In this document: piece after piece, positions 11,874-23,818 of the stretch | Layout of the letters: each line of letters starts with the position of its first letter | How positions within the stretch are numbered: the stretch's first letter is position 1 | Assembly: GCA_029582265.1 (NCBI GenBank) | Contig: CM055819.1 | Span: 6,427,855 to 6,491,854 of the forward strand | Length of the DNA stretch: 64,000 nt | Reading direction: 5' to 3' | Source: Zoroaster sp. YZ-2022 | Lineage: Eukaryota > Echinodermata > Asteroidea > Forcipulatida > Zoroasteridae | Translations under genes and position numbers: made by a program | Notes under the pieces: model-generated | Seen by the model: only the letters and a program-made list of their open reading frames with translations | Told to the model about the DNA's origin: nothing | The model's database searches: none

Positions 11874-11874
11874 A

Positions 11875-12605
11875 GCAATAAAATAAATGTGCCTTTGCAG
11901 ATGAGAATGTGATTTAGATTAACACTTCGAATATAATCTATACTTTTCGAAAAATAATGTTATTTTGGTGAAAATATGTAAACGTTTCTGTATATTAGTT
12001 GTGGTGTATATGTACATAGGGTTGTCATTTTGATGGTAGGCATAAGGACGAGTATTCATTACGTTAACTGCTAGGAACATACGTGAGTGGCATAGCCATG
12101 GCGGGAGACCGATTGTGCGCTCTTTGAAAGCAATTTATACTTTCTTTCTAGTACAAGGTTTAGCAAAAGTGTAGGGTGGTAGTTTGATGGTGGTGGTCTT
12201 ATTATTTTAATTGACTTAAAAAGTTAAATGTGCCTTTGCAGTTGAGAATCTGATTTAGATTGACACTTTGAATATAACCTGTACTTTTTCAAAAAATTAT
12301 TTTATTTTGGTGAAAATATGTAAAAGTCTCTATATAATTAGTTGTGTAGTTGTATAATTATATATATGTAGGATTGCAATTTGCTATAATTTTCTTTCCT
12401 TGTATATAGCAATAAAATAAATGTGCCTTTGCAGATGAGAATGTGATTTAGATTAACACTTCGAATATAATCTATACTTTTTCGAAAAATAATGTTATTT
12501 TGGTGAAAATATGTAAACGTTTCTGTATATTAGTTGTAGTGTGTATATAGGGTTTTCATTTTGATGGTAGGCATAAGGACGAGTATTCATTAGTTTCCCT
12601 TTGTG
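11875..12605. repeat. Repeated AAATGTGCCTTTGCAG units
   Basis: A unit of about 190-230 bp with AAATGTGCCTTTGCAG(A/T)TGAG and TTTTGGTGAAAATATGTAA is present at 11880, 12225 and 12415 here. It recurs at 13970, 14380 and 16460. These are local tandem and dispersed copies; no coding potential. Confidence 0.75.
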
Positions 12606-12667
12606 CTTTCACTTCCATGCAATGTAATGACGATTTTTGTTGAAATGTTATGTTCTGGTCATTTTAA

Positions 12668-12779
12668 GCCGTGTTCGCACTGGACTTTTATTTGGAAAGG
12701 TTTTACCGAGACGATGGTAAAATGAAAAATGGTCGTCTCGGGAAAAGTTACCTGGTCAGTTTTCCTGTGCGAACACGCC
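12668..12779. mobile_element. Small MITE with GCCGTGTTCGCAC ends
   Basis: About 112 bp. The outer ends GTGTTCGCAC and GTGCGAACAC are inverted, and inner parts GACGATGG/CCATTTT...CGTCTCGG are partly inverted too. No clear TSD was read. Confidence 0.5.
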
Positions 12780-12961
12780 TAAAATTGTTTGTTTCTCTGT
12801 TTCTCTGGTCATCTGGTTGTTTGTTTGCTCATCTGGTTGTTTAGTCCTTCTTTGTTTCTTTTGTCTTTGTCTAATTTAGTTTTTGACTTTCTAGTATGCC
12901 AATCACTGTGCAGAAAAGCAAATGCACTATTACATGTCTATAAATTGATAAAATAGACTAA

Positions 12962-13560
12962 ACAAAGATTGTCCATGTGGAGTATGGTAAGTTTTTATTT
13001 GCTTAAGTACACCATGCACTATCGACCGCGTCGGCAGACGATCTCTCGCCGTACTTATCGTACTCAAGCTCCGCCACGGTGTGTCTGTGTGCAACCCAGC
13101 GGGAATACATGACATGTACACCGCATATGCTTGTGCTTTCATTTCCTGCCATTGATTTAGCACAATTTTTTTTAAAGATTTAATAATTATTTTATTTCAT
13201 ATTTTTGACAACACCTTTTGACTTTCTAGTATGCCAATCACTGTGCAGAAAAGCAACTGCATTATTACATGTCTATAAATTGATATCGTGTAAAATGCAT
13301 TCGTTTTAACAGTGTACAATCTTTATTCGCCTAAAAACACTGAAATGCTATTAATTTTGCGCTGATGATACGACCATATGCCTGTTTTATTTAGGTAAAC
13401 TAAAGAAATAGTCAAAATAGTGATTATTTGTGGGAATAGAAAACTTTTTTCGTTGTTTTTGTTTTGTAATTTTCCACTGATGCCTAAGTGTCAATATTTT
13501 AAATATAATAAATATTCTATAGGCCTATATAGACAGAATTTTAACTATTTCCTGCATGTC
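12962..13560. repeat. Local duplication, copy 2
   Basis: Second copy of 10962-11560, 2.0 kb downstream in direct orientation. The distance suggests tandem duplication of about 2 kb followed by indels. Confidence 0.8.
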
Positions 13561-14512
13561 AAACGTGTGTAAATGATGTTTGATAGTGGTCCTTGCTCAT
13601 TGCAAAATTTTGCCGAGCGTCGTCTGCTACGGCGAACGTTAGTGGTGTAATGGATTGCGCAATCATGACTTGTGGAACTGAGTGACGCGTACGTAGTGTT
13701 AGGAACATACGTGAGTGGCATAGCCATGGCGGGAGAATCGATTGTAAGTGCGCTCTAATTATTGACGATTGGGGGACGGTAGAAAGCGGGATCCGAGAAT
13801 TAATATAGCTATGGTCAATAATAGTTTGCACTAAGAACTGTATGTTTCAGTCAATTTTGTTGTGATAACTTTGAAAGCAATTTATACTTTCTTTCTACAA
13901 GGTTTAGCAAAAGTGTAGGGTGGTAGTTTGATGGTGGTGGTCTTATTATTTTAATTGACATAAAAAATTCAATGTGCCTTTGCAGTTGAGATTCTGATTT
14001 AGATTGACAATTTCAATTTTATATAACCTGTACTTTTTCAAAAAATATATTTTTTTGGTGAAAATATGTAAAAGTCTCTGTATAATTAGTTGTGGTGTAT
14101 AATTATATATATGTAGGATTGCAATTTGCTATAATTTTCTTTCCTTTCTGTGTACTCATTTTATCAAACATTGTGCAATATTGTTTTCATAGTATTAGCC
14201 AGCAAATACCTCTGGGTGTCTTTTGGACGCCCTGTTGGCTAAATGGACACCCTGTTTTATTTGTAATACACCGTACATACAAAAGTATTGTAAGTTAAAC
14301 ATTTAGGCACCCTGTTTTTCAAAGAATAACATTCATAGTTTGATGGTGGTGGTCTTATTATTTTAATTGACTTAAAAAATTAAATGTGCCTTTGCAGTTG
14401 AGATTCTGATTTAGATTGACACTTTGAATACCTGTACTTTTTCAAAAAATCATTTTATTTTGGTGAAAATATGTAACAGTCTCTATATAATTAGTTGTGG
14501 TTTATAATTATA
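13561..14512. other. Repeat-derived intergenic stretch
   Basis: Contains two more copies of the AAATGTGCCTTTGCAG unit and a segment ending GGGTGTCTTTTGGACGCCCT that recurs at 15760 and 16530. No gene seen. Confidence 0.6.
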
Positions 14513-15657
14513 TAAACTCCTCAAAAAAAGTTCGGAAACTCAAGTTTGACTGACGATTTCTCTCTTGTTACCAACTCATTTTCCTTGCATTTGGTATCAT
14601 TGGAAAGCCCTGTTATTCCTCTTTACAATGATGTGCCATTTGTTATGATTACGCAATTGGGGGATGTGCAACACAGCTGAATATGGGGGTGGGTGTAAAG
14701 TGAAATGCTGCAAAATGCATTGCTATTGTCAAAAGTGTATTGACTCTTGCTGTTAGGAGTTGTTTGGAAGATGGATGTGTCTTGAATGATTGTCTGCTTA
14801 CTAACCAATGTTTAATGTTTGTAGGCCATAAATGTGCGGGAAAAGTTCAGAAATCCACATGGCCTGTCACAATAAATTGCCTCCGGGATAGCAACTCTGT
14901 TGTTAATGTGGTTGAGTTTCAAACAGAGTAAAAGAATTTGTCATTTTCTGCACTCAAACACCCAGTAATTCTCCATCAATAACAACAAATCTCTCTCACA
15001 GTACAATGAAACTCTCTATCACTAACAAAAGAAAAAACAAGACGTAAGGAAAGTCTTTTTTCTGGTTTAATCATTGAACAGCTTCCTTCATTGAACAAAC
15101 AATGTTAAGTCAAGAGCTTCAGTAGCAGGTGGACGATCCGAATGCAGCCACAACAGCCTGGCACCTCCTCCTCATACTGGTCACGAGCCGGGTCACGCAT
15201 TGCTGTGGGATGGCGTCCCATTCATCAATCAGGATCTGTTGCAGATCCGCCAACGTGGTTGCATCAGTGACTCTTGGGCGTACAGCACGGCAGAGCTGAT
15301 CCCACAGATGCTCAATTGGGATAAGGTCCGGGCTGCTGGCAGGCCATTCCATCCTTGTGATTCCCTCATCCTGCAGATATCCTGTGATGATCCTGGCTCT
15401 GTGGGGGCGAGCGTTGTCATCTTGGAGGATGGCGTCCGGGACAATAGCAATGCATTTTGCAACATTTCACTTTACACCCACCCCCATATTCAGCTGTGCT
15501 GCACATCCCCCAATTGCGTAATCATAACAAATGGCACATCATTGTAAAGAGAAATAACAGGGCTTTCCAATGATACCAAATGCAAGGAAAATGAATTGGT
15601 AACAAGAGAGAAATCGTCAGTCAAACTTGAGTTTCCGAACTTTTGTTGAGGAGTTTA
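14513..15657. mobile_element. Degenerate Tc1/mariner element with 218-bp TIRs
   Basis: TIRs 14513-14730 and 15440-15657 begin TAAACTCCTCAA and are near-perfect inverses. The flanking dinucleotide is TA on both sides. The flanks are halves of a local repeat unit whose uninterrupted copy lies at 13920-14145, so the empty site can be read in the window. The interior keeps only the 3' part of a transposase. Confidence 0.85.
15119..15450 (-). pseudogene. Tc1-type transposase C-terminal remnant (DDE_3)
   Basis: In frame it reads AILQDDNARPHRAR (second catalytic Asp), then WPASSPDLIPIEHLW with the third acidic residue (the usual NPIEHLW has N to I), then QQILIDEWDAIPQ and SMRRRCQAV. The N-terminal helix-turn-helix and first catalytic Asp are absent. 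The left TIR lies where the gene start would be, so it cannot make a working enzyme. Confidence 0.85.
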
Positions 15658-15914
15658 TATGTAGGATTGCAATATGCTATAATTGTCTTTCCTTTATGTG
15701 TACTCATTTTATCAAACATTGTGCAATATTGTTTTCATAGTATTAGCCAGCAAATACCTCTGGGTGTCTTTTGGACGCCCTGTTTGCTAAATGGACACCC
15801 TGTTTCATTTGTAATACACCGTAGGCCTACATACAAAAGTATTGTAAGTTAAACATTTAGGCACCCTGTTTTTCAAAGAATAACATTCATAGTTTGATGG
15901 TGGTGGTCTTATTA

Positions 15915-16439
15915 TAGGTTTTCCCGGCCAATTTTTAAAAAAAATCATTCAATTTCATCAACACGCTATCAAATTCACGCGATTTTGATAATTCAATCCA
16001 ACTAGGGTTTCTCTTTCGATATTATTGCATTCAATTTCGTTTTCGTGCACACATGATTTCTTTCTTTTTCATTCTATTTCGTTTATAGGCATTCAAAACT
16101 ACAAGATCACCATTCTTATGTTGAATATCTACCACATTTTCGCAATAGGTGCAATCAAATTCAGAGTCATCGAAGCGCACCAGCCTGTTACTGCTGGCTT
16201 TGACGAAATTGAATGAACTTAGCGACCATTTGAAATTGAATGATGTTATTTGTCGAATGAATGCTCAAGTGTTGAAATTGAATGATCTTATTTGTCGAGT
16301 GAATGCTCAGGTGTTGAAATTGAATGACTCTTTTTAACTGTTGAATGCTGATGTAGCTGAGCATTTTTTTTCAAACGAAATTGAATGAGCCGGGTATCAA
16401 ATTGAATTATTTTTTTCCGAAATTGGCCGGGAAAACCTA
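15915..16439. mobile_element. 525-bp MITE with TAGGTTTTCCCGGCCAATTT ends
   Basis: Ends TAGGTTTTCCCGGCCAATTT and its inverse at 16420-16439 are flanked by TA. The uninterrupted site CTTATTATTTTAATTG at about 13942 gives an empty-site comparison. The interior has about 45-bp tandem units containing TTGAAATTGAATGA (16215-16330). Confidence 0.85.
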
Positions 16440-16639
16440 TATTTTAATTGACTTAAAAAATTAAATGTGCCTTTTTTATCAAACATTGTGCAATATTGTT
16501 TTCATAGTATTAGCCAGCAATACCTTGAGGTGTCTTTTGGACGCCCTGTTGGCTAAATAGACATCCTGTGTTATTTGTAATACACATGCAAAAGTTAAAC
16601 ATTTAGGCACCCTGTTTTTCAAAGAATAACACATTTGGA

Positions 16640-18050
16640 CACCCCATTTCCAAATCCTGGCTTATAGGCCTTCTTCGATTTTTTTTGTTTTAGAATGTCG
16701 GTGTTTAAAATATTTTATATGACTTTAAATGCACACAGGATAACAAGGTTCATGTTTTAACTTATTATAGATAAAATAATAGCAACATTTTCACTGTGGA
16801 TCACTTACATATGCCCAAAACCGACGCTATTTTGCAATAATTATATCAACTTCGAGTGCCTGACATGCGTGAGGGTTTAAATGCCTTATGTAACCATGAT
16901 GTAACTAAGCTTTTTCTCACGGCAACTATTGTAGAAATTTGATTTCCAATTCAAGCTTTTGTTGAACCACAAAACTACGAAAACGGTCCTTATTTGTTGA
17001 CAAGCGGAAGGTCCATAGTTTTTTTTGCATATAAGCAATTGTTTTTGGCAAGTAAACCCTTGGTGGTAGCGGGGTCGTTTTTGAACACCGTACGGCGACC
17101 ATCTAGCATTTTGAACACACCAAACCTAGAAAGAGCGATTTTGTTTTACCGTCAAATGGGAGGGCACGTGTTCAAAACGGTTTTTGTAGGTACAGGATTG
17201 CAGTAACAAATAATCAAACGTAATAAGCTGAAACTTTACAGGATGTTTTTTTTGGTTAAAAGCCCTACATGAAGGTCGCTCCCATCCACTAAATGTCCAA
17301 TACGTTGCATACAAACAAGTCACATTGTCATTTCCAAGTAATCTCAAGCCCAAAACTCAGTGTCACCATAGACCAATTACGTACAGACTCACAATGAAGG
17401 TCATTACAAACCACAGGGAAAGAAGGTCGAACCCAACCGCCACTTGTACGTGCACAATATCTAATTAAGCATGTGTTTTTAGCAGACGACAAAATGGCTA
17501 ACATGTCACTGAATGTGCATACATTCGTTGCACAAAATCTCCCAAAAATATTGTTTCCAATACTCACTTGAATGCACTTTTCTCTCCTTAAATGTGTCCT
17601 CTATCATCTTTTGACGGTTGTATTCTACATTCTTTTATAGGTATGTAATCAATGGTGGTTTTTGAATACAATTGTTAGTTTCATCTGCAAAAAGTGCAAT
17701 ATATCACCTGCAGTCTTGTTATGTGGTGTGACATTGCACAGTAAAGTAAGCATACGGGGCCGGGTCACTGAACTGGAGTGGCCCCAGACGACTGTTATAA
17801 AAAATGGTACCAATAAGCCTTATCGGAATTGCGCGCGCAAGGAATTATGGGAGTCGGGTTTTGGAAAAAAGTTGTAAACAAACGCATCGTCTGTGAGCTT
17901 CGGTTACAATCTTTGAAACTCTCAGGATCTTATATAAATATGTCAACAAATACAAAACTGCTTGAAATACTTCAATTTCCACCGGTCCTTTTCAGGACCA
18001 CCCGTGACAACGTCTCAAAAGAGAAATTTCATGCCATCTGTCTACCTTAT
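16640..18050. other. Intergenic, nothing recognised
   Basis: Mixed composition with a few short open frames that lack domain signatures or splice support. Confidence 0.4.
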
Positions 18051-18052
18051 TA

Positions 18053-18419
18053 TCTAATAATAATAATAAAAATAATGTGTGGATTTATATAGCGCACGTA
18101 TCCACCAACTAAGTGGTGCTCAAGGCGCATTATATTATTATCCCTGCTCATAAGGTTCATAAGGCTCATAAATCATTCCTGAAACCATCTCAGCTCCCTG
18201 GGGAGTAAACAGCTCAATTGCTGCCATTTCTAGCGCATATAGAGCAAACCAACTCTGCCTTCACAGGTACCCATTTAACCCCTGGGTGGAAAAAAGCAAT
18301 TATGATTAAGTGTCTTGCTCAAGGACACAAGTGTCACGGCCGTGATTCGAACCCACATTATGTTGCTAACACCAGAACTTGAATCCGGTAAGCTAGACCG
18401 CTCGGCCACGACACTCCAC
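18053..18419 (-). mobile_element. tRNA-derived SINE, full-length copy
   Basis: Read on the minus strand, the head starts AGTGTCGTGGCCGAGCGGTC (A-box-like). It has GGGTTCGAATCACGG (B box) and CGTGACACT closing an acceptor-like stem. A conserved body follows (GTCCTTGAGCAAGACACTTA) and the tail is GCGCTATATAAATCC plus TTA repeats. Sister copies are at 46285 and 47292. Confidence 0.85.
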
Positions 18420-18639
18420 TTAATATAATACAAATATAAAAGTATATATTATTTGATACTATATTATCTCCCGACCATGGCAAAAAGGAAATTTACGAAA
18501 GTAGCTAAACGTTCACAATCAAAACGAAAATTTAAACGATTTTCACCTGAACGCTCGAACAAAACCAAACTATACGTATTAGTCAATTGACTACATTAGC
18601 AGAACAAAGTGAACAATTCATCACAAACCTATCCACAGC

Positions 18640-18780
18640 AAAGCTATCTCAAGTTGTTTCGGAAATATTTCCGAGAGTTGTGGGTTTTATTGTATCAGCG
18701 GCCAGTGTTTGTTTACTGCTTGTTTCACATCTTTGTGGTTAACGAACGGATTATAGGTTGTTGAGAAACCCAGTGGTACT
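18640..18780 (-). pseudogene. Penelope-like RT fragment
   Basis: The minus strand encodes a KDVKQAVNKHWPLIQ-like stretch and matches 47870-47960 at the DNA level (GAAACAAGCAGTAAACAAAC, CTCGGAAATATTTCC). Short and broken. Confidence 0.5.
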
Positions 18781-18916
18781 TCCTTGTTTTGTTTACCTTA
18801 TCAGTATTTGGCTCGGTTTGCCAGTGGGTTTTGGAAGTTTTGTTATGCATTGGGTATGCAATTCTCATTCTTCTTTGGAGGATATTGATATCACTCAAGT
18901 ACGGTGGCCCACAACT

Positions 18917-19199
18917 GTCACGGCAAAAGCAAATTCCCCACGGCAAAAGCAAATTCCTCACGGCAAAAGCAAAAGCGTCACGGCAAAAGCAAATTCCCCA
19001 CGGCAGAAGCAAATTCGTCACGGCAAAAGCAAATTCCCCACGGCAAAAGCAAATTCCCCACGGCAAAAGCAAATTCCCCACGGCAAAAGCAAATGCGTCA
19101 CGGCAAAAGCAAATTACCCACGGCAAAAGCAAATTACCCACGGCAAAAGCAAATTCTCTACGGCAAAAGCAAATTCTCCACGGCAAAAGCAAAAGCAAA
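18917..19199. repeat. 20-bp minisatellite (CACGGCAAAAGCAAATTCCC)
   Basis: About 14 units with variable last bases (CCC, CGT, ACC, TCT). Left flank TACGGTGGCCCACAACTGT. An inverted array with the same flank is at 25006-25254. Confidence 0.95.
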
Positions 19200-19366
19200 T
19201 GACTGGTAGCCAGTCATCATGGTTCACAAGGCCGACAGAACATGTACATAATTACATGTAGTACATATTTACATGTACATGTACATGTATGTATCGTCCG
19301 CCGTATGTATACCATGACCACCGCGGGCATTCAAGCTTGACATTTTGAACCTCTTACTTCGGTGGG

Positions 19367-22300
19367 ATGGTTTTTTGCAGCAACTGCGGGCACAACTTGA
19401 GCAATGCCGCCATTTTTTGCTCAAGCTGTGGAAAAGGTGGGTAATTTAAACAGGTGTTAATTATATAAACATCTTTTCAAGGTACATGTGGCTACATCAT
19501 CACGATTTACTTTACACTAGCCTACCACTAGCACTATCATGACTATAGCCTATATGCCTACTAAAAAAAAACTAACGTTAGGCTAGGCCTACAATTCGTT
19601 AGTGACTAGTCCAAGTACTACGGGCTCAGAACCGGGCATGAGCATGGTCGTACTGTATAAAAAGTGTCTATTAAGTTAATCTGAGCAACTGGGACTCAAA
19701 AACTGGCATGAGCCAGTGAAGTCCAAGTCAATACTGTACCAAAAATTGTTTTGACTCTAGTAAAGTAGTAATAAGTACATCAGTCACAAATGCCTTCAAT
19801 TTCAAGTCACAGAAAATGACCATTTGGCACTGGTTTCTGTGTCCTGTGAGCAAGTAGGCCTTTATCATAGAAGGTGATAGGCCTAATAATACTATTCTTA
19901 CCCACTCAAAAAGTGAAAATCTAGGCCCAAAACATGCAAAATGGCGGAGCAGTTAAATGTAGAAATTGCATTTTTTCACTATTGCTCCACCATTTGGAAC
20001 CTACTTTTTCACTTTTTGCACATGTCGGAACACAAGGATATTATAATTATTACCTTCTATGATCCATACTTGTTACTAGGAACAATCTTCAATGTTGCAA
20101 CTGGTCATTTTCTGGGACTTTTGGAGCGAGACATTTGCTATGTACTAATAGATAATGTTTTGTACAGTATTGGCTTGGACTCTACACTGGCTCAAGCTGG
20201 TTTTTGAAACTGGTTCCTAGTACTATTAGCAAGTAAAGATTATACTAACCCTGTGTCCATACCCTTGCAAAAAGTGAGAAATTAGGCAAAAAATAGTAGA
20301 GCAACAGTTCAGAAATGGCACACATTGATGATTGACTGCCATTTTTCTATCATTTCTTAGCCATGTATGGCCTAATTTCTCAATTTTGGACACAAGTATG
20401 GACACAAGGATAGTATTATTATCTTCTACAGTGTTCATTCCTTACATGCTGCTAGGAACCAGCTTCAGTGTTGCCACTGGTCCTTTCCTGGGACTTTTGA
20501 GGCAAGGCATTTTTAGTACAGTATGACCTTGGACTCTATACTGGCTCATGCCAGTTTGTGAGTCCAAGTTCTCAGACTCAGGGTTGTAGCCACGGTGGTC
20601 GGCGCCGGTCGGCAGTAGCCGGCACTCAGCTTGACCGACCGGCACTCACATGAAAATAACAGTTCACCGACCGGCACAAAAAGTGGTGTAAAATTATTAA
20701 AATCATGCAAAATATACAAGATTTTAACATATTTGACTCGTGTTTGTTCATTTAAACCATTACTCAAGGCGTAAATTTCCTTTAATTCCGTCCAATATCA
20801 CATTAAAAATAGCTTGTATCGCAAAAACAGCTGTGTTCAACACGTACGATGCATTAACATAACATCAATATATGACGTCAGGGGAAAGCCCCCTGACGTC
20901 ATTCGAAAATTATGGGATGTAGGTGGGATGATCGGTGGTCTCTTGCTGCATGCGTGATATGAAGTACAGCGAAGCGATCGTCGTGTATGCTTACTCACGA
21001 CTGTGCAAACAGCTATCATTTCGCGCTGCGCTAGTCTTCGCCGTAGCTTAGAGCACGTGTAAGCCGATAAAGCCACGCTTGTTTTACCCAGACTTCGCGA
21101 ACTACTAGTAGTGATTGACAACTGAAAGTTTTTGCTTTCACTCACGTGCGATGTTTGTATTTTTCAAAATTTAATAACAATTGTTGTCCATTTCAATTTT
21201 CAAACTCATTACAAATACAATTTAATACTATAAGTGACAGTTAGAGGCTTTATAATAAGCGTGATAATAAATACAATTTACTTTACAAAATTTTACAAAA
21301 AAAACTATAACGATGCTGCTACACATGTAACATGTTTCGTGCTAAGCACTCATCAGGCAACTAATGGAGTTAATGGGATTACCCCAAAAACTACTTTTTT
21401 TTTTTCTTTGCATGGCTTGGTGGCCTGTTCTTTTGTTTCACACCATGACACCATCTTGGTAATTTACTTTAGCAAACAATATTATTAAAAGTACAAATAA
21501 TGACAACATTGACTGACAATTTTTACTAAATAGCAGTAAATTTGTATCAATTAATGGTCCTCCTAAACCTCAAAAATTAGTGAAACAGGGGCTCTCCAAG
21601 GCTTAAAATAATGCTAAAATCCAGGAGCTTCAGGGGCCGCTGCCCCCTGAACCCCCGCCAGGGGCGTTGCCCCTAGACCCCACCAGGGGCCCTTAAGCGG
21701 GCCCCTGGACCCCCAGCCGTGAGCGCGAGAGCTTCGTTCGCTTCGCTCACTACGCTTCGCCTTTCGCCATTTTGAGCCACCACTCACTTTCTTCTAGCTA
21801 CAACCCTGCTCAGACTAGTAACAAGTAAGGATTATAGAGGATTAGAAATAGTTCAAATTGATTGTTTTGTACATCAACTATTGTTATGGTGCCTATCTTT
21901 AAGGGTGACACTAAAGTCATACTTCATGCCATATATTTGGGGTATATGATTTGTAAAATACCTGACAAACCAAGTATTCTGAGGAATTCAGATTGTCTAG
22001 TAATACACATGCAATGACAGACTGTTCTTGGCTTACATTACAAGTGCGTTGGTATTTTTCATTCAAGCAGAACACACTAGATCTACAAATTAATAGTATA
22101 ATATTATATGAAACCCAAAACTTTAAGAATGAAAAATGCAAAGTCTACAGTTTTATTAAAACACAGCAAGAAAAGAACAAGATTCTCTGAAATACACTAA
22201 CTTTAAATCCTTAATTCTCTCAGAGCCTTAACTCAGAGGCATGTGTCCCCAACCCTAGGGCACATGGGTGTCACCTTACATCACTTACCATGAATAATGT

Positions 22301-23475
22301 ATGAGGACAGTGCAAAAAGTGCCTGGTCACACATGCAAGCTCAGGAATTAAAACATTGATAAACTATGGTTCAATTAGATTTCTTACAACAGACGATTTG
22401 CAACTTGCAAGAAATGGTAATCCCATATGAAAACTTTACTTTTACTGGTGAGGTTTGTTAGGCAGTTTACATACCTTACGCCAAATATTTTGGTATGCAA
22501 TGACCCTTGGCTTTAGTCAAATTTCACAAAATATATTTGCATTAATTGTTACGCGAGTGGTATTTTACTTAAATAGTACAGCAATTCTTTACTGACAGTG
22601 TACATTTCACTGTACTTTTGCACTAGCTAACTTGACATTTACTTTTCCATTAATTTTCAGGAGAAGTTAGTTACATGCTACTCTTACAAATTATTTTCTG
22701 TTTATTTAGAACGGACTTCAGTGGCTGAAAATTTTCAAGACAGACCTATGCCAGGTAAGAAACAAATGGGAGAGGTAACCTGAACTTGCCAATTTTGGGA
22801 GCTCAGAGTGAGCATGAAGGAAGGAGTGTTCCAACCTGTGAAAGTTTTAGTTAACTCATTTTATTGCAATATATGAGAAAATGGTAAAGTATGTTTACAT
22901 CTGTAATTGTTTTATTAATTTTGTTTATGAAATTTATACTTCGTTGAGACGTGAATTAATTTTTGTAGATTTGATAATTTGTTTTTACTAATTTCTCAAA
23001 AAACAATATAAATACATCAGGTAGAAATATTTCAAGTCAGGTTTCCTATCATCAACTTAACACCCATTCAGTACGGACCAATAGTGTATTCAAGGGGCTG
23101 TAAAAAATTGTTCCATCTCTCACCTCACACTTAGCCTTACCAGTATGGCAGAAAATAAAATATTTAGCCATAGATTTTGATAACTTGGTGTGTATAATAA
23201 CAGACAAATATTTCATGTGTTTATTACTCATGTAGGAATTTATCCAAGAGATGGATGACCACAAAGTGAGCCATCATAAGCTACTTGAGCAAGCAGTTCA
23301 GACAGTGTTTCCATCACATCCAACCTATAAGCAGGAAAAACAACGAAAGAGAGCCCTGCCTCAAAAAAGACCCTTCCGTGCTGATTTCATGTCTCAACCA
23401 CCACAAAAGAAAATTCCATCTGACCTTGTCTTGAATGAACATGAGTACAGTGCATTTCCTGATATTGTTGAATAG
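19367..23475 (+). CDS. Small zinc-ribbon protein, 3 exons (prediction)
   Basis: Proposed exons 19367-19436, 22710-22774 and 23236-23475 give 124 residues. Exon 1 begins at an ATG and encodes MVFCSNCGH...FCSSCGK, a CxxC-x10-CxxC zinc ribbon (Cys 4, 7, 18, 21). Exon 2 is a short linker. Exon 3 encodes a basic, proline-containing tail (KQEKQRKRALPQKRPF) ending EYSAFPDIVE, with AATAAA about 30 bp after the stop. Phases match if exon 2 uses the GTAACC donor; a better-looking GTAAGA donor 20 bases earlier would shift the frame. Intron 1 is filled with fold-back and hAT repeats. The family beyond the ribbon is not recognised; a nuclear role is inference. Confidence 0.5.
19604..20578. repeat. Fold-back repeat family (ACTGGCATGAGCCAGT units)
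   Basis: Arms 19679-19746 and 20511-20577 are inverted copies of one unit (GGACTC...ACTGGCATGAGCCAGT...ATACTGTAC). Related inverted pieces at 20157-20230 and internal AAATGGCGGAGCA/TGCTCCACCATTT segments make a nested hairpin. No gene. Confidence 0.65.
20579..21808. mobile_element. Non-autonomous hAT element with 8-bp TSD
   Basis: Ends CAGGGTTGTAGC and GCTACAACCCTG are inverted. The flanking CTCAGACT occurs at 20571-20578 and 21809-21816, a perfect 8-bp duplication typical of hAT elements. The interior has a GGGGCCGCTGCCCCCTGAAC-type GC-rich stretch and no transposase. Confidence 0.92.
21830..22709. other. Intron 1 remainder, nothing recognised
   Basis: AT-rich with short frames only; ends in the polypyrimidine tract of the acceptor at 22708-22709. 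Confidence 0.4.
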
Positions 23476-23499
23476 CAACTAGCAAAACCAAGTGGTTTA

Positions 23500-23775
23500 T
23501 GAATAAAATTATTACATAATAAAAATTATTATAATCTAAAATCATCAACTGTTCTACTTATTTCCCAAATGTACATGTAGACCGCATTCCTTTTATGTTT
23601 CGGCAATTCTTAGCTGACCCCCTCATGATGTAGCCCATTATACCCCCTTTCAAATGATGCCATTTTCATATTAATGGTACTGTCCTTGGAAAATATGTGG
23701 CGCCGCTGTGATTTAGAACTTCTTTAGTTCTTCACTATCTTTTATCATTTAATTAGTCATTTATAAATACATTTA

Positions 23776-23818
<43 letters not shown>

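Noticed and set aside
18917..19199. CRISPR-like look of regular short repeats
   Set aside because: There are no spacers, the units are contiguous, and the genome is animal.
18725..19261. Long overlapping frames in the 20-bp minisatellite
   Set aside because: The 20-bp unit has no stop in most frames, so three units make every frame open. No start context or domain.
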